Source: Sisyra terminalis | Taxonomy: Eukaryota > Arthropoda > Insecta > Neuroptera > Sisyridae | NCBI GenBank assembly: GCA_958496175.1 | Contig: OY292278.1 | Span: 4,092,001 to 4,156,000, forward strand | Length of the DNA: 64,000 bases | Reading direction: 5' to 3' | Shown: piece after piece, positions 1 through 11,424 of the stretch | Layout: each line of letters begins with the position of its first letter | Numbering within the stretch: position 1 is the first letter of the stretch | Program-made: the position numbers and the translations under genes | Notes under the pieces: generated by a model | Told to the model about the DNA's origin: nothing | Seen by the model: the letters and a program-made list of their open reading frames with translations, nothing else | Databases searched by the model: none

Positions 1-1008
1 AATTTTTTTTAGTGATGCCAATCGAAAGTATAAGCCTTTATGTGCATGCTGTGCAAATTTTTCCCCAAACAAACCACGTTTAAGGGATGAAAACGACCAT
101 CAAAGTGCCAGAAGAAATCATTTTTCGACATGAAAAAACCGTGGACTAACCATCGTTCATTTTTCACGAAATCGACAATTTTCATAAACTTTTTTTAATG
201 ATGCCAATCGAAAGTATAAGCCTTTATGTGCATGCTGTGCAAATTTTTCCCCAAACAAACCACGTTTAAGGGATGAAAACGACCATCAAAGTGCCAGAAG
301 AAATCATTTTTCGTCATGAAAAAACCGTGGACTAACCATCGTTCATTTTTCACGAAATCGACAATTTTCATAAACTTTTTTTAATGATGCCAATCGAAAG
401 TATTAGCCTTTATGTGCATGCTGTGCAAATTTTTCCCCAAACAATCCACGTTTAAGGGATGAAAACGACCATCAAAGTGCCAGAAGAAATCATTTTTCGA
501 CATGAAAAAACCGTGGACTAACCATCGTTCATTTTTCACGAAATCGACAATTTTCATAAACTTTTTTTAATGATGCCAATCAAAAGTATAAGCCATTATG
601 TGCATGCTGTGCAAATTTTTCCCCAAACAAACCACGTTTAAGGGATGAAAACGACCATCAAAGTGCCAGAAGAAATCATTTTTCGACATGAAAAAACCGT
701 GGACTAACCATCGTTCATTTTTCACGAAATCGACAATTTTCATAAATTTTTTTTAGTGATGCCAATCGAAAGTATAAGCCTTTATGTGCATGCTGTGCAA
801 ATTTTTCCCCAAACAAACCACGTTTAAGGGATGAAAACGACCATCAAAATGCCAGAAGAAATCATTTTTCGTCATGAAAAAACCGTGGACTAACCATCGT
901 TCATTTTTCACGAAATCGAAAATTTTCATAAACTTTTTTTAATGATGCCAATCGAAAGTATAAGCCTTTATGTGCATGCTGTGCAAATTTTTTCCCAAAC
1001 AAACCACG
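1..1008 (+). repeat. Left-edge monomers before the first anchored HOR unit
   Basis: These are ordinary satellite monomers. From about 700 onward they match the region 5,022 bp downstream (for example A at monomer position 105 near 848, matched near 5870), so they are the end of a preceding higher-order unit. The first 600 or so bases do not match that offset: the T at monomer position 32 near 403 and the A24/A37 pair near 580-595 have no counterpart 5,022 bp on. The earlier unit was therefore rearranged. T at 445 (monomer position 73) appears only here in the window. Confidence 0.7.
187..372 (+). repeat. Example of the C-class monomer
   Basis: A second major monomer class differs from the reference at its left edge. 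It has C at position 3 and A at position 12, so the start reads AAC, seven T, AATG instead of AA, eight T, AGTG. The two changes are almost always found together. C-class starts usually follow a monomer with T at position 128 (TTCGTCATG), and T-class starts usually follow A at 128 (TTCGACATG). Exceptions occur in both directions: at about 127-191 an A128 monomer precedes a C-class start, and at about 2545-2610 a T128 monomer precedes a T-class start. The exceptions look like recombinants between two once distinct monomer lineages. Confidence 0.85.
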
Positions 1009-1860
1009 CTTAAGGGATGAAAACGACCATCAAAGTGCCAGAAGAAATCATTTTTCGTCATGAAAAAACCGTGGACTAACCATCGTTCATTTTTCACGAA
1101 ATCGACAATTTTCATAAACTTTTTTTAATGATGCCAATCGAAAGTATAAGCCTTTATGTGCATGCTGTGCAAATTTTTCCCCAAACAAACCACGTTTAAG
1201 GGATGAAAACGACCATCAAAGTGCCAGAAGAAATCATTTTTCGACATGAAAAAACCGTGGACTAACCATCGTTCATTTTTCACGAAATCGACAATTTTCA
1301 TAAATTTTTTTTAGTGATGCCAATCGAAAGTATAAGCCTTTATGTGCATGCTGTGCAAATTTTTCCCCAAACAAACCACGTTTAAGGGATGAAAACGACC
1401 ATCAAAGTGCCAGAAGAAATCATTTTTCGACATGAAAAAACCGTGGACTAACCATCGTTCATTTTTCACGAAATCGACAATTTTCATAAATTTTTTTTAG
1501 TGATGCCAATCGAAAGTATAAGCCTTTATGTGCATGCTGTGCAAATTTTTCCCCAAACAAACCACGTTTAAGGGATGAAAACGACCATCAAAGTGCCAGA
1601 AGAAATCATTTTTCGACATGAAAAAACCGTGGACTAACCATCGTTCATTTTTCACGAAATCGACAATTTTCATAAATTTTTTTTAGTGATGCCAATCGAA
1701 AGTATAAGCCTTTATGTGCATGCTGTGCAAATTTTTCCCCAAACAAACCACGTTTAAGGGATGAAAACGACCATCAAAGTGCCAGAAGAAATCATTTTTC
1801 GACATGAAAAAACCGTGGACTAACCATCGTTCATTTTTCACGAAATCGACAATTTTCATA

Positions 1861-2046
1861 AATTTTTTTTAGTGATGCCAATCGAAAGTATAAGCCTTTA
1901 TGTGCATGCTGTGCAAATTTTTCCCCAAACAAACCACGTTTAAGGGATGAAAACGACCATCAAAGTGCCAGAAGAAATCATTTTTCGACATGAAAAAACC
2001 GTGGACTAACCATCGTTCATTTTTCACGAAATCGACAATTTTCATA
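1861..2046 (+). repeat. Reference monomer (T class), 186 bp
   Basis: This copy is used for all monomer position numbers, starting at the AA before the T-run. Composition is A 65, T 55, C 37, G 29 (35.5% GC). Landmarks: an eight-T run at 3-10, GCATGC (SphI-type palindrome) at 44-49, AAATTTTT at 55-62, CCCC at 63-66, CGTTT at 77-81 facing AAACG at 91-95, T5 at 121-125 facing A6 at 133-138, and a second CATTTTTC at 158-165 that repeats the one at 119-126. The length is a plausible nucleosome plus linker, as in many satellites. Recurring variable positions: 3, 12, 24, 30, 32, 36, 37, 43, 49, 54, 63, 74, 75, 79, 105, 111, 128, 149, 176 and 179. Confidence 0.95.
1981..1997. other. Inverted repeat in each monomer (example copy)
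   Basis: Monomer positions 121-126 (TTTTTC) and 132-137 (GAAAAA) form a perfect 6-bp inverted repeat around a 5-base centre, GACAT or GTCAT. It occurs in essentially every monomer. The recurring A/T variant at position 128 lies in the centre, and the T form adds one more self-complementary pair (T128 with A130). A weaker pair, CGTTT at 77-81 and AAACG at 91-95, lies upstream. Short dyads are common in satellites and have been proposed as protein or structural sites. No function can be shown from the sequence. Confidence 0.5.
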
Positions 2047-5000
2047 AATTTTTTTTAGTGATGCCAATCGAAAGTATAAGCCTTTATGTGCATGCTGTGC
2101 AAATTTTTCCCCAAACAAACCACGTTTAAGGGATGAAAACGACCATCAAAGTGCCAGAAGAAATCATTTTTCGACATGAAAAAACCGTGGACTAACCATC
2201 GTTCATTTTTCACGAAATCGACAATTTTCATAAATTTTTTTTAGTGATGCCAATCGAAAGTATAAGCCTTTATGTGCATGCTGTGCAAATTTTTCCCCAA
2301 ACAAACCACGTTTAAGGGATGAAAACGACCATCAAAGTGCCAGAAGAAATCATTTTTCGTCATGAAAAAACCGTGGACTAACCATCGTTCATTTTTCACG
2401 AAATCGACAATTTTCATAAACTTTTTTTAATGATGCCAATCGAAAGTATTAGCCTTTATGTGCATGCTGTGCAAATTTTTCCCCAAACAAACCACGTTTA
2501 AGGGATGAAAACGACCATCAAAGTGCCAGAAGAAATCATTTTTCGTCATGAAAAAACCGTGGACTAACCATCGTTCATTTTTCACGAAATCGACAATTTT
2601 CATAAATTTTTTTTAGTGATGCCAATCGAAAGTATAAGCCTTTATGTGCATGCTGTGCAAATTTTTCCCCAAACAAACCACGTTTAAGGGATGAAAACGA
2701 CCATCAAAGTGCCAGAAGAAATCATTTTTCGACATGAAAAAACCGTGGACTAACCATCGTTCATTTTTCACGAAATCGACAATTTTCATAAATTTTTTTT
2801 AGTGATGCCAATCGAAAGTATAAGCCTTTATGTGCATGCTGTGCAAATTTTTCCCCAAACAAACCACGTTTAAGGGATGAAAACGACCATCAAAGTGCCA
2901 GAAGAAATCATTTTTCGTCATGAAAAAACCGTGGACTAACCATCGTTCATTTTTCACGAAATCGACAATTTTCATAAACTTTTTTTAATGATGCCAATCA
3001 AAAGTATAAGCCATTATGTGCATGCTGTGCAAATTTTTCCCCAAACAAACCACGTTTAAGGGATGAAAACGACCATCAAAGTGCCAGAAGAAATCATTTT
3101 TCGTCATGAAAAAACCGTGGACTAACCATCGTTCATTTTTCACGAAATCGACAATTTTCATAAACTTTTTTTAATGATGCCAATCGAAAGTATAAGCCTT
3201 TATGTGCATGCTGTGCAAATTTTTCCCCAAACAAACCACGTTTAAGGGATGAAAACGACCATCAAAATGCCAGAAGAAATCATTTTTCGTCATGAAAAAA
3301 CCGTGGACTAACCATCGTTCATTTTTCACGAAATCGACAATTTTCATAAACTTTTTTTAATGATGCCAATCGAAAGTATAAGCCTTTATGTGCATGCTGT
3401 GCAAATTTTTTCCCAAACAAACCACGTTTAAGGGATGAAAACGACCATCAAAATGCCAGAAGAAATCATTTTTCGTCATGAAAAAACCGTGGACTATCCA
3501 TCGTTCATTTTTCACGAAATCGACAATTTTCATAAACTTTTTTTAATGATGCCAATCGAAAGTATAAGCCTTTATGTGCATGCTGTGCAAATTTTTACCC
3601 AAACAAACCACGTTTAAGGGATGAAAACGACCATCAAAGTGCCAGAAGAAATCATTTTTCGACATGAAAAAACCGTGGACTAACCATCGTTCATTTTTCA
3701 CGAAATCGACAATTTTCATAAATTTTTTTTAGTGATGCCAATCGAAAGTATAAGCCTTTATGTGCATGCTGTGCAAATTTTTCCCCAAACAAACCACGTT
3801 TAAGGGATGAAAACGACCATCAAAGTGCCAGAAGAAATCATTTTTCGACATGAAAAAACCGTGGACTAACCATCGTTCATTTTTCACGAAATCGACAATT
3901 TTCATAAACTTTTTTTAATGATGCCAATCAAAAGTATAAGCCATTATGTGCATGCTGTGCAAATTTTTCCCCAAACAAACCACGTTTAAGGGATGAAAAC
4001 GACCATCAAAGTGCCAGAAGAAATCATTTTTCGACATGAAAAAACCGTGGACTAACCATCATTCATTTTTCACGAAATCGACAATTTTCATAAATTTTTT
4101 TTAGTGATGCCAATCGAAAGTATAAGCCTTTATGTGCATGCTGTGCAAATTTTTCCCCAAACAAACGACGTTTAAGGGATGAAAACGACCATCAAAGTGC
4201 CAGAAGAAATCATTTTTCGACATGAAAAAACCGTGGACTAACCATCGTTCATTTTTCACGAAATCGACAATTTTCATAAATTTTTTTTAGTGATGCCAAT
4301 CGAAAGTATAAGCCTTTATGTGCATGCTGTGCAAATTTTTTCCCAAACAAACCACGTTTAAGGGATGAAAACGACCATCAAAGTGCCAGAAGAAATCATT
4401 TTTCGTCATGAAAAAACCGTGGACTAACCATCGTTCATTTTTCACGAAATCGACAATTTTCATAAACTTTTTTTAATGATGCCAATCAAAAGTATAAGCC
4501 ATTATGTGCATGCTGTGCAAATTTTTCCCCAAACAAACCACGTTTAAGGGATGAAAACGACCATCAAAGTGCCAGAAGAAATCATTTTTCGTCATGAAAA
4601 AACCGTGGACTAACCATCGTTCATTTTTCACGAAATCGACAAGTTTCATAAACTTTTTTTAATGATGCCAATCGAAAGTATAAGCCTTTATGTGCATGCT
4701 GTGCAAATTTTTCCCCAAACAAACCACGTTTAAGGGATGAAAACGACCATCAAAATGCCAGAAGAAATCATTTTTCGACATGAAAAAACCGTGGACTAAC
4801 CATCGTTCATTTTTCACGAAATCGACAATTTTCATAAACTTTTTTTAATGATGCCAATCGAAAGTATAAGCCTTTATGTGCATGCTGTGCAAATTTTTTC
4901 CCAAACAAACCACGTTTAAGGGATGAAAACGACCATCAAAGTGCCAGAAGAAATCATTTTTCGACATGAAAAAACCGTGGACTAACCATCGTTCATTTTT

Positions 5001-6030
5001 CACGAAATCGACAATTTTCATAAATTTTTTTTAATGATGCCAATCGAAAGTATAAGCCTTTATGTGCATGCTGTGCAAATTTTTTCCCAAACAAACCACG
5101 CTTAAGGGATGAAAACGACCATCAAAGTGCCAGAAGAAATCATTTTTCGTCATGAAAAAACCGTGGACTAACCATCGTTCATTTTTCACGAAATCGACAA
5201 TTTTCATAAACTTTTTTTAATGATGCCAATCGAAAGTATAAGCCTTTATGTGCATGCTGTGCAAATTTTTCCCCAAACAAACCACGTTTAAGGGATGAAA
5301 ACGACCATCAAAGTGCCAGAAGAAATCATTTTTCGACATGAAAAAACCGTGGACTAACCATCGTTCATTTTTCACGAAATCGACAATTTTCATAAATTTT
5401 TTTTAGTGATGCCAATCGAAAGTATAAGCCTTTATGTGCATGCTGTGCAAATTTTTCCCCAAACAAACCACGTTTAAGGGATGAAAACGACCATCAAAGT
5501 GCCAGAAGAAATCATTTTTCGACATGAAAAAACCGTGGACTAACCATCGTTCATTTTTCACGAAATCGACAATTTTCATAAATTTTTTTTAGTGATGCCA
5601 ATCGAAAGTATAAGCCTTTATGTGCATGCTGTGCAAATTTTTCCCCAAACAAACCACGTTTAAGGGATGAAAACGACCATCAAAGTGCCAGAAGAAATCA
5701 TTTTTCGACATGAAAAAACCGTGGACTAACCATCGTTCATTTTTCACGAAATCGACAATTTTCATAAATTTTTTTTAGTGATGCCAATCGAAAGTATAAG
5801 CCTTTATGTGCATGCTGTGCAAATTTTTCCCCAAACAAACCACGTTTAAGGGATGAAAACGACCATCAAAATGCCAGAAGAAATCATTTTTCGTCATGAA
5901 AAAACCGTGGACTAACCATCGTTCATTTTTCACGAAATCGAAAATTTTCATAAACTTTTTTTAATGATGCCAATCGAAAGTATAAGCCTTTATGTGCATG
6001 CTGTGCAAATTTTTTCCCAAACAAACCACG

Positions 6031-9000
6031 CTTAAGGGATGAAAACGACCATCAAAGTGCCAGAAGAAATCATTTTTCGTCATGAAAAAACCGTGGACTA
6101 ACCATCGTTCATTTTTCACGAAATCGACAATTTTCATAAACTTTTTTTAATGATGCCAATCGAAAGTATAAGCCTTTATGTGCATGCTGTGCAAATTTTT
6201 CCCCAAACAAACCACGTTTAAGGGATGAAAACGACCATCAAAGTGCCAGAAGAAATCATTTTTCGACATGAAAAAACCGTGGACTAACCATCGTTCATTT
6301 TTCACGAAATCGACAATTTTCATAAATTTTTTTTAGTGATGCCAATCGAAAGTATAAGCCTTTATGTGCATGCTGTGCAAATTTTTCCCCAAACAAACCA
6401 CGTTTAAGGGATGAAAACGACCATCAAAGTGCCAGAAGAAATCATTTTTCGACATGAAAAAACCGTGGACTAACCATCGTTCATTTTTCACGAAATCGAC
6501 AATTTTCATAAATTTTTTTTAGTGATGCCAATCGAAAGTATAAGCCTTTATGTGCATGCTGTGCAAATTTTTCCCCAAACAAACCACGTTTAAGGGATGA
6601 AAACGACCATCAAAGTGCCAGAAGAAATCATTTTTCGACATGAAAAAACCGTGGACTAACCATCGTTCATTTTTCACGAAATCGACAATTTTCATAAATT
6701 TTTTTTAGTGATGCCAATCGAAAGTATAAGCCTTTATGTGCATGCTGTGCAAATTTTTCCCCAAACAAACCACGTTTAAGGGATGAAAACGACCATCAAA
6801 GTGCCAGAAGAAATCATTTTTCGACATGAAAAAACCGTGGACTAACCATCGTTCATTTTTCACGAAATCGACAATTTTCATAAACTTTTTTTAATGATGC
6901 CAATCGAAAGTATAAGCCTTTATGTGCATGCTGTGCAAATTTTTCCCCAAACAAACCACGTTTAAGGGATGAAAACGACCATCAAAGTGCCAGAAGAAAT
7001 CATTTTTCGACATGAAAAAACCGTGGACTAACCATCGTTCATTTTTCACGAAATCGACAATTTTCATAAATTTTTTTTAGTGATGCCAATCGAAAGTATA
7101 AGCCTTTATGTGCATGCTGTGCAAATTTTTCCCCAAACAAACCACGTTTAAGGGATGAAAACGACCATCAAAGTGCCAGAAGAAATCATTTTTCGACATG
7201 AAAAAACCGTGGACTAACCATCGTTCATTTTTCACGAAATCGACAATTTTCATAAATTTTTTTTAGTGATGCCAATCGAAAGTATAAGCCTTTATGTGCA
7301 TGCTGTGCAAATTTTTCCCCAAACAAACCACGTTTAAGGGATGAAAACGACCATCAAAGTGCCAGAAGAAATCATTTTTCGACATGAAAAAACCGTGGAC
7401 TAACCATCGTTCATTTTTCACGAAATCGACAATTTTCATAAATTTTTTTTAGTGATGCCAATCGAAAGTATAAGCCTTTATGTGCATGCTGTGCAAATTT
7501 TTCCCCAAACAAACCACGTTTAAGGGATGAAAACGACCATCAAAGTGCCAGAAGAAATCATTTTTCGTCATGAAAAAACCGTGGACTAACCATCGTTCAT
7601 TTTTCACGAAATCGACAATTTTCATAAACTTTTTTTAATGATGCCAATCGAAAGTATTAGCCTTTATGTGCATGCTGTGCAAATTTTTCCCCAAACAAAC
7701 CACGTTTAAGGGATGAAAACGACCATCAAAGTGCCAGAAGAAATCATTTTTCGTCATGAAAAAACCGTGGACTAACCATCGTTCATTTTTCACGAAATCG
7801 ACAATTTTCATAAATTTTTTTTAGTGATGCCAATCGAAAGTATAAGCCTTTATGTGCATGCTGTGCAAATTTTTCCCCAAACAAACCACGTTTAAGGGAT
7901 GAAAACGACCATCAAAGTGCCAGAAGAAATCATTTTTCGACATGAAAAAACCGTGGACTAACCATCGTTCATTTTTCACGAAATCGACAATTTTCATAAA
8001 TTTTTTTTAGTGATGCCAATCGAAAGTATAAGCCTTTATGTGCATGCTGTGCAAATTTTTCCCCAAACAAACCACGTTTAAGGGATGAAAACGACCATCA
8101 AAGTGCCAGAAGAAATCATTTTTCGTCATGAAAAAACCGTGGACTAACCATCGTTCATTTTTCACGAAATCGACAATTTTCATAAACTTTTTTTAATGAT
8201 GCCAATCAAAAGTATAAGCCATTATGTGCATGCTGTGCAAATTTTTCCCCAAACAAACCACGTTTAAGGGATGAAAACGACCATCAAAGTGCCAGAAGAA
8301 ATCATTTTTCGTCATGAAAAAACCGTGGACTAACCATCGTTCATTTTTCACGAAATCGACAATTTTCATAAACTTTTTTTAATGATGCCAATCGAAAGTA
8401 TAAGCCTTTATGTGCATGCTGTGCAAATTTTTCCCCAAACAAACCACGTTTAAGGGATGAAAACGACCATCAAAATGCCAGAAGAAATCATTTTTCGTCA
8501 TGAAAAAACCGTGGACTAACCATCGTTCATTTTTCACGAAATCGACAATTTTCATAAACTTTTTTTAATGATGCCAATCGAAAGTATAAGCCTTTATGTG
8601 CATGCTGTGCAAATTTTTTCCCAAACAAACCACGTTTAAGGGATGAAAACGACCATCAAAATGCCAGAAGAAATCATTTTTCGTCATGAAAAAACCGTGG
8701 ACTATCCATCGTTCATTTTTCACGAAATCGACAATTTTCATAAACTTTTTTTAATGATGCCAATCGAAAGTATAAGCCTTTATGTGCATGCTGTGCAAAT
8801 TTTTCCCCAAACAAACCACGTTTAAGGGATGAAAACGACCATCAAAGTGCCAGAAGAAATCATTTTTCGACATGAAAAAACCGTGGACTAACCATCGTTC
8901 ATTTTTCACGAAATCGACAATTTTCATAAATTTTTTTTAGTGATGCCAATCGAAAGTATAAGCCTTTATGTGCATGCTGTGCAAATTTTTCCCCAAACAA

Positions 9001-11424
9001 ACCACGTTTAAGGGATGAAAACGACCATCAAAGTGCCAGAAGAAATCATTTTTCGACATGAAAAAACCGTGGACTAACCATCGTTCATTTTTCACGAAAT
9101 CGACAATTTTCATAAATTTTTTTTAGTGATGCCAATCGAAAGTATAAGCCTTTATGTGCATGCTGTGCAAATTTTTCCCCAAACAAACCACGTTTAAGGG
9201 ATGAAAACGACCATCAAAGTGCCAGAAGAAATCATTTTTCGACATGAAAAAACCGTGGACTAACCATCGTTCATTTTTCACGAAATCGACAATTTTCATA
9301 AACTTTTTTTAATGATGCCAATCAAAAGTATAAGCCATTATGTGCATGCTGTGCAAATTTTTCCCCAAACAAACCACGTTTAAGGGATGAAAACGACCAT
9401 CAAAGTGCCAGAAGAAATCATTTTTCGACATGAAAAAACCGTGGACTAACCATCGTTCATTTTTCACGAAATCGACAATTTTCATAAATTTTTTTTAGTG
9501 ATGCCAATCGAAAGTATAAGCCTTTATGTGCATGCTGTGCAAATTTTTCCCCAAACAAACGACGTTTAAGGGATGAAAACGACCATCAAAGTGCCAGAAG
9601 AAATCATTTTTCGACATGAAAAAACCGTGGACTAACCATCGTTCATTTTTCACGAAATCGACAATTTTCATAAATTTTTTTTAGTGATGCCAATCGAAAG
9701 TATAAGCCTTTATGTGCATGCTGTGCAAATTTTTTCCCAAACAAACCACGTTTAAGGGATGAAAACGACCATCAAAGTGCCAGAAGAAATCATTTTTCGT
9801 CATGAAAAAACCGTGGACTAACCATCGTTCATTTTTCACGAAATCGACAATTTTCATAAACTTTTTTTAATGATGCCAATCAAAAGTATAAGCCATTATG
9901 TGCATGCTGTGCAAATTTTTCCCCAAACAAACCACGTTTAAGGGATGAAAACGACCATCAAAGTGCCAGAAGAAATCATTTTTCGTCATGAAAAAACCGT
10001 GGACTAACCATCGTTCATTTTTCACGAAAGCGACAAGTTTCATAAACTTTTTTTAATGATGCCAATCGAAAGTATAAGCCTTTATGTGCATGCTGTGCAA
10101 ATTTTTCCCCAAACAAACCACGTTTAAGGGATGAAAACGACCATCAAAATGCCAGAAGAAATCATTTTTCGTCATGAAAAAACCGTGGACTAACCATCGT
10201 TCATTTTTCACGAAATCGACAATTTTCATAAACTTTTTTTAATGATGCCAATCGAAAGTATAAGCCTTTATGTGCATGCTGTGCAAATTTTTTCCCAAAC
10301 AAACCACGTTTAAGGGATGAAAACGACCATCAAAGTGCCAGAAGAAATCATTTTTCGACATGAAAAAACCGTGGACTAACCATCGTTCATTTTTCACGAA
10401 ATCGACAATTTTCATAAATTTTTTTTAGTGATGCCAATCGAAAGTTTAAGCCTTTATGTGCATGCTGTGCAAATTTTTTCCCAAACAAACCACGTTTAAG
10501 GGATGAAAACGACCATCAAAGTGCCAGAAGAAATCATTTTTCGACATGAAAAAACCGTGGACTAACCATCGTTCATTTTTCACGAAATCGAAAATTTTCA
10601 TAAATTTTTTTTAGTGATGCCAATCGAAAGTATAAGCCTTTATGTGCATGCTGTGCAAATTTTTCCCCAAACAAACCACGTTTAAGGGATGAAAACGACC
10701 ATCAAAGTGCCAGAAGAAATCATTTTTCGTCATGAAAAAACCGTGGACTAACCATCGTTCATTTTTCACGAAATCGACAATTTTCATAAACTTTTTTTAA
10801 TGATGCCAATCGAAAGTATAAGCCTTTATGTGCATGCTGTGCAAATTTTTCCCCAAACAAACCACGTTTAAGGGATGAAAACGACCATCAAAGTGCCAGA
10901 AGAAATCATTTTTCGTCATGAAAAAACCGTGGACTAACCATCGTTCATTTTTCACGAAATCGACAATTTTCATAAATTTTTTTTAGTGATGCCAATCGAA
11001 AGTATAAGCCTTTATGTGCATGCTGTGCAAATTTTTCCCCAAACAAACCACGTTTAAGGGATGAAAACGACCATCAAAGTGCCAGAAGAAATCATTTTTC
11101 GACATGAAAAAACCGTGGACTAACCATCGTTCATTTTTCACGAAATCGACAATTTTCATAAATTTTTTTTAGTGATGCCAATCGAAAGTATAAGCCTTTA
11201 TGTGCATGCTGTGCAAATTTTTCCCCAAACAAACCACGTTTAAGGGATGAAAACGACCATCAAAATGCCAGAAGAAATCATTTTTCGTCATGAAAAAACC
11301 GTGGACTAACCATCGTTCATTTTTCACGAAATCGAAAATTTTCATAAACTTTTTTTAATGATGCCAATCGAAAGTATAAGCCTTTATGTGCATGCTGTGC
11401 AAATTTTTTCCCAAACAAACCACG
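6031..11424 (+). repeat. Higher-order repeat unit 2 (29-mer, 5,394 bp)
   Basis: This unit is anchored as unit 1, with the C79 marker at 6031 and 11425; the length is exactly 29 x 186. The marker order matches unit 1: T32 at about 7657 (5,208 bp after 2449), T149 in the monomer at 8643-8825, G75 at 9561 and G179 at 10037. The interval from the T149 frame start to G75 is 918 bp here but 732 bp in units 1 and 3, so one monomer was gained locally near 9.0-9.3 kb. G at 10030 (CACGAAAG) is unique to this copy. Confidence 0.8.

Larger units (their letters stand above)
1009..6030 (+). repeat. Higher-order repeat unit 1 (27-mer, 5,022 bp)
   Basis: The boundaries are anchored on the rare C at monomer position 79 (CACGCTTAAG), seen at 1009 and 6031; the true crossover point is unknown. 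Internal markers recur in the next units in the same order: T32 near 2449, T149 (GTGGACTATC) near 3497, G75 at 4167 and G179 (ACAAGTTTC) at 4643. The length is exactly 27 x 186. An additional C79 at 5101 has no counterpart in the later units. The T149 monomer produces a 60-codon open frame at 3435-3617 by replacing a TAA stop; I do not regard this as a gene. Confidence 0.8.

Noticed and set aside
119..165. Internal sub-repeat in the monomer (CATTTTTC at 119-126 and 158-165)
   Set aside because: The match is only 8 low-complexity bases and the 39-bp spacing does not continue, so there is no good evidence that the monomer arose from smaller repeats.
1..186. Phased A/T tracts giving intrinsic curvature
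   Set aside because: The main tracts start at monomer positions 3, 58, 121, 133 and 160. These spacings are not consistently close to multiples of about 10.5 bp, so curvature cannot be claimed by eye.
3435..3617. 60-codon open frame (also at 8643-8825 and 14037-14219) as a small gene
   Set aside because: It is one satellite monomer in which a single change removes a stop. It has no ribosome-binding or promoter context, no recognisable domain, and neighbouring monomers carry the same text with the stop.
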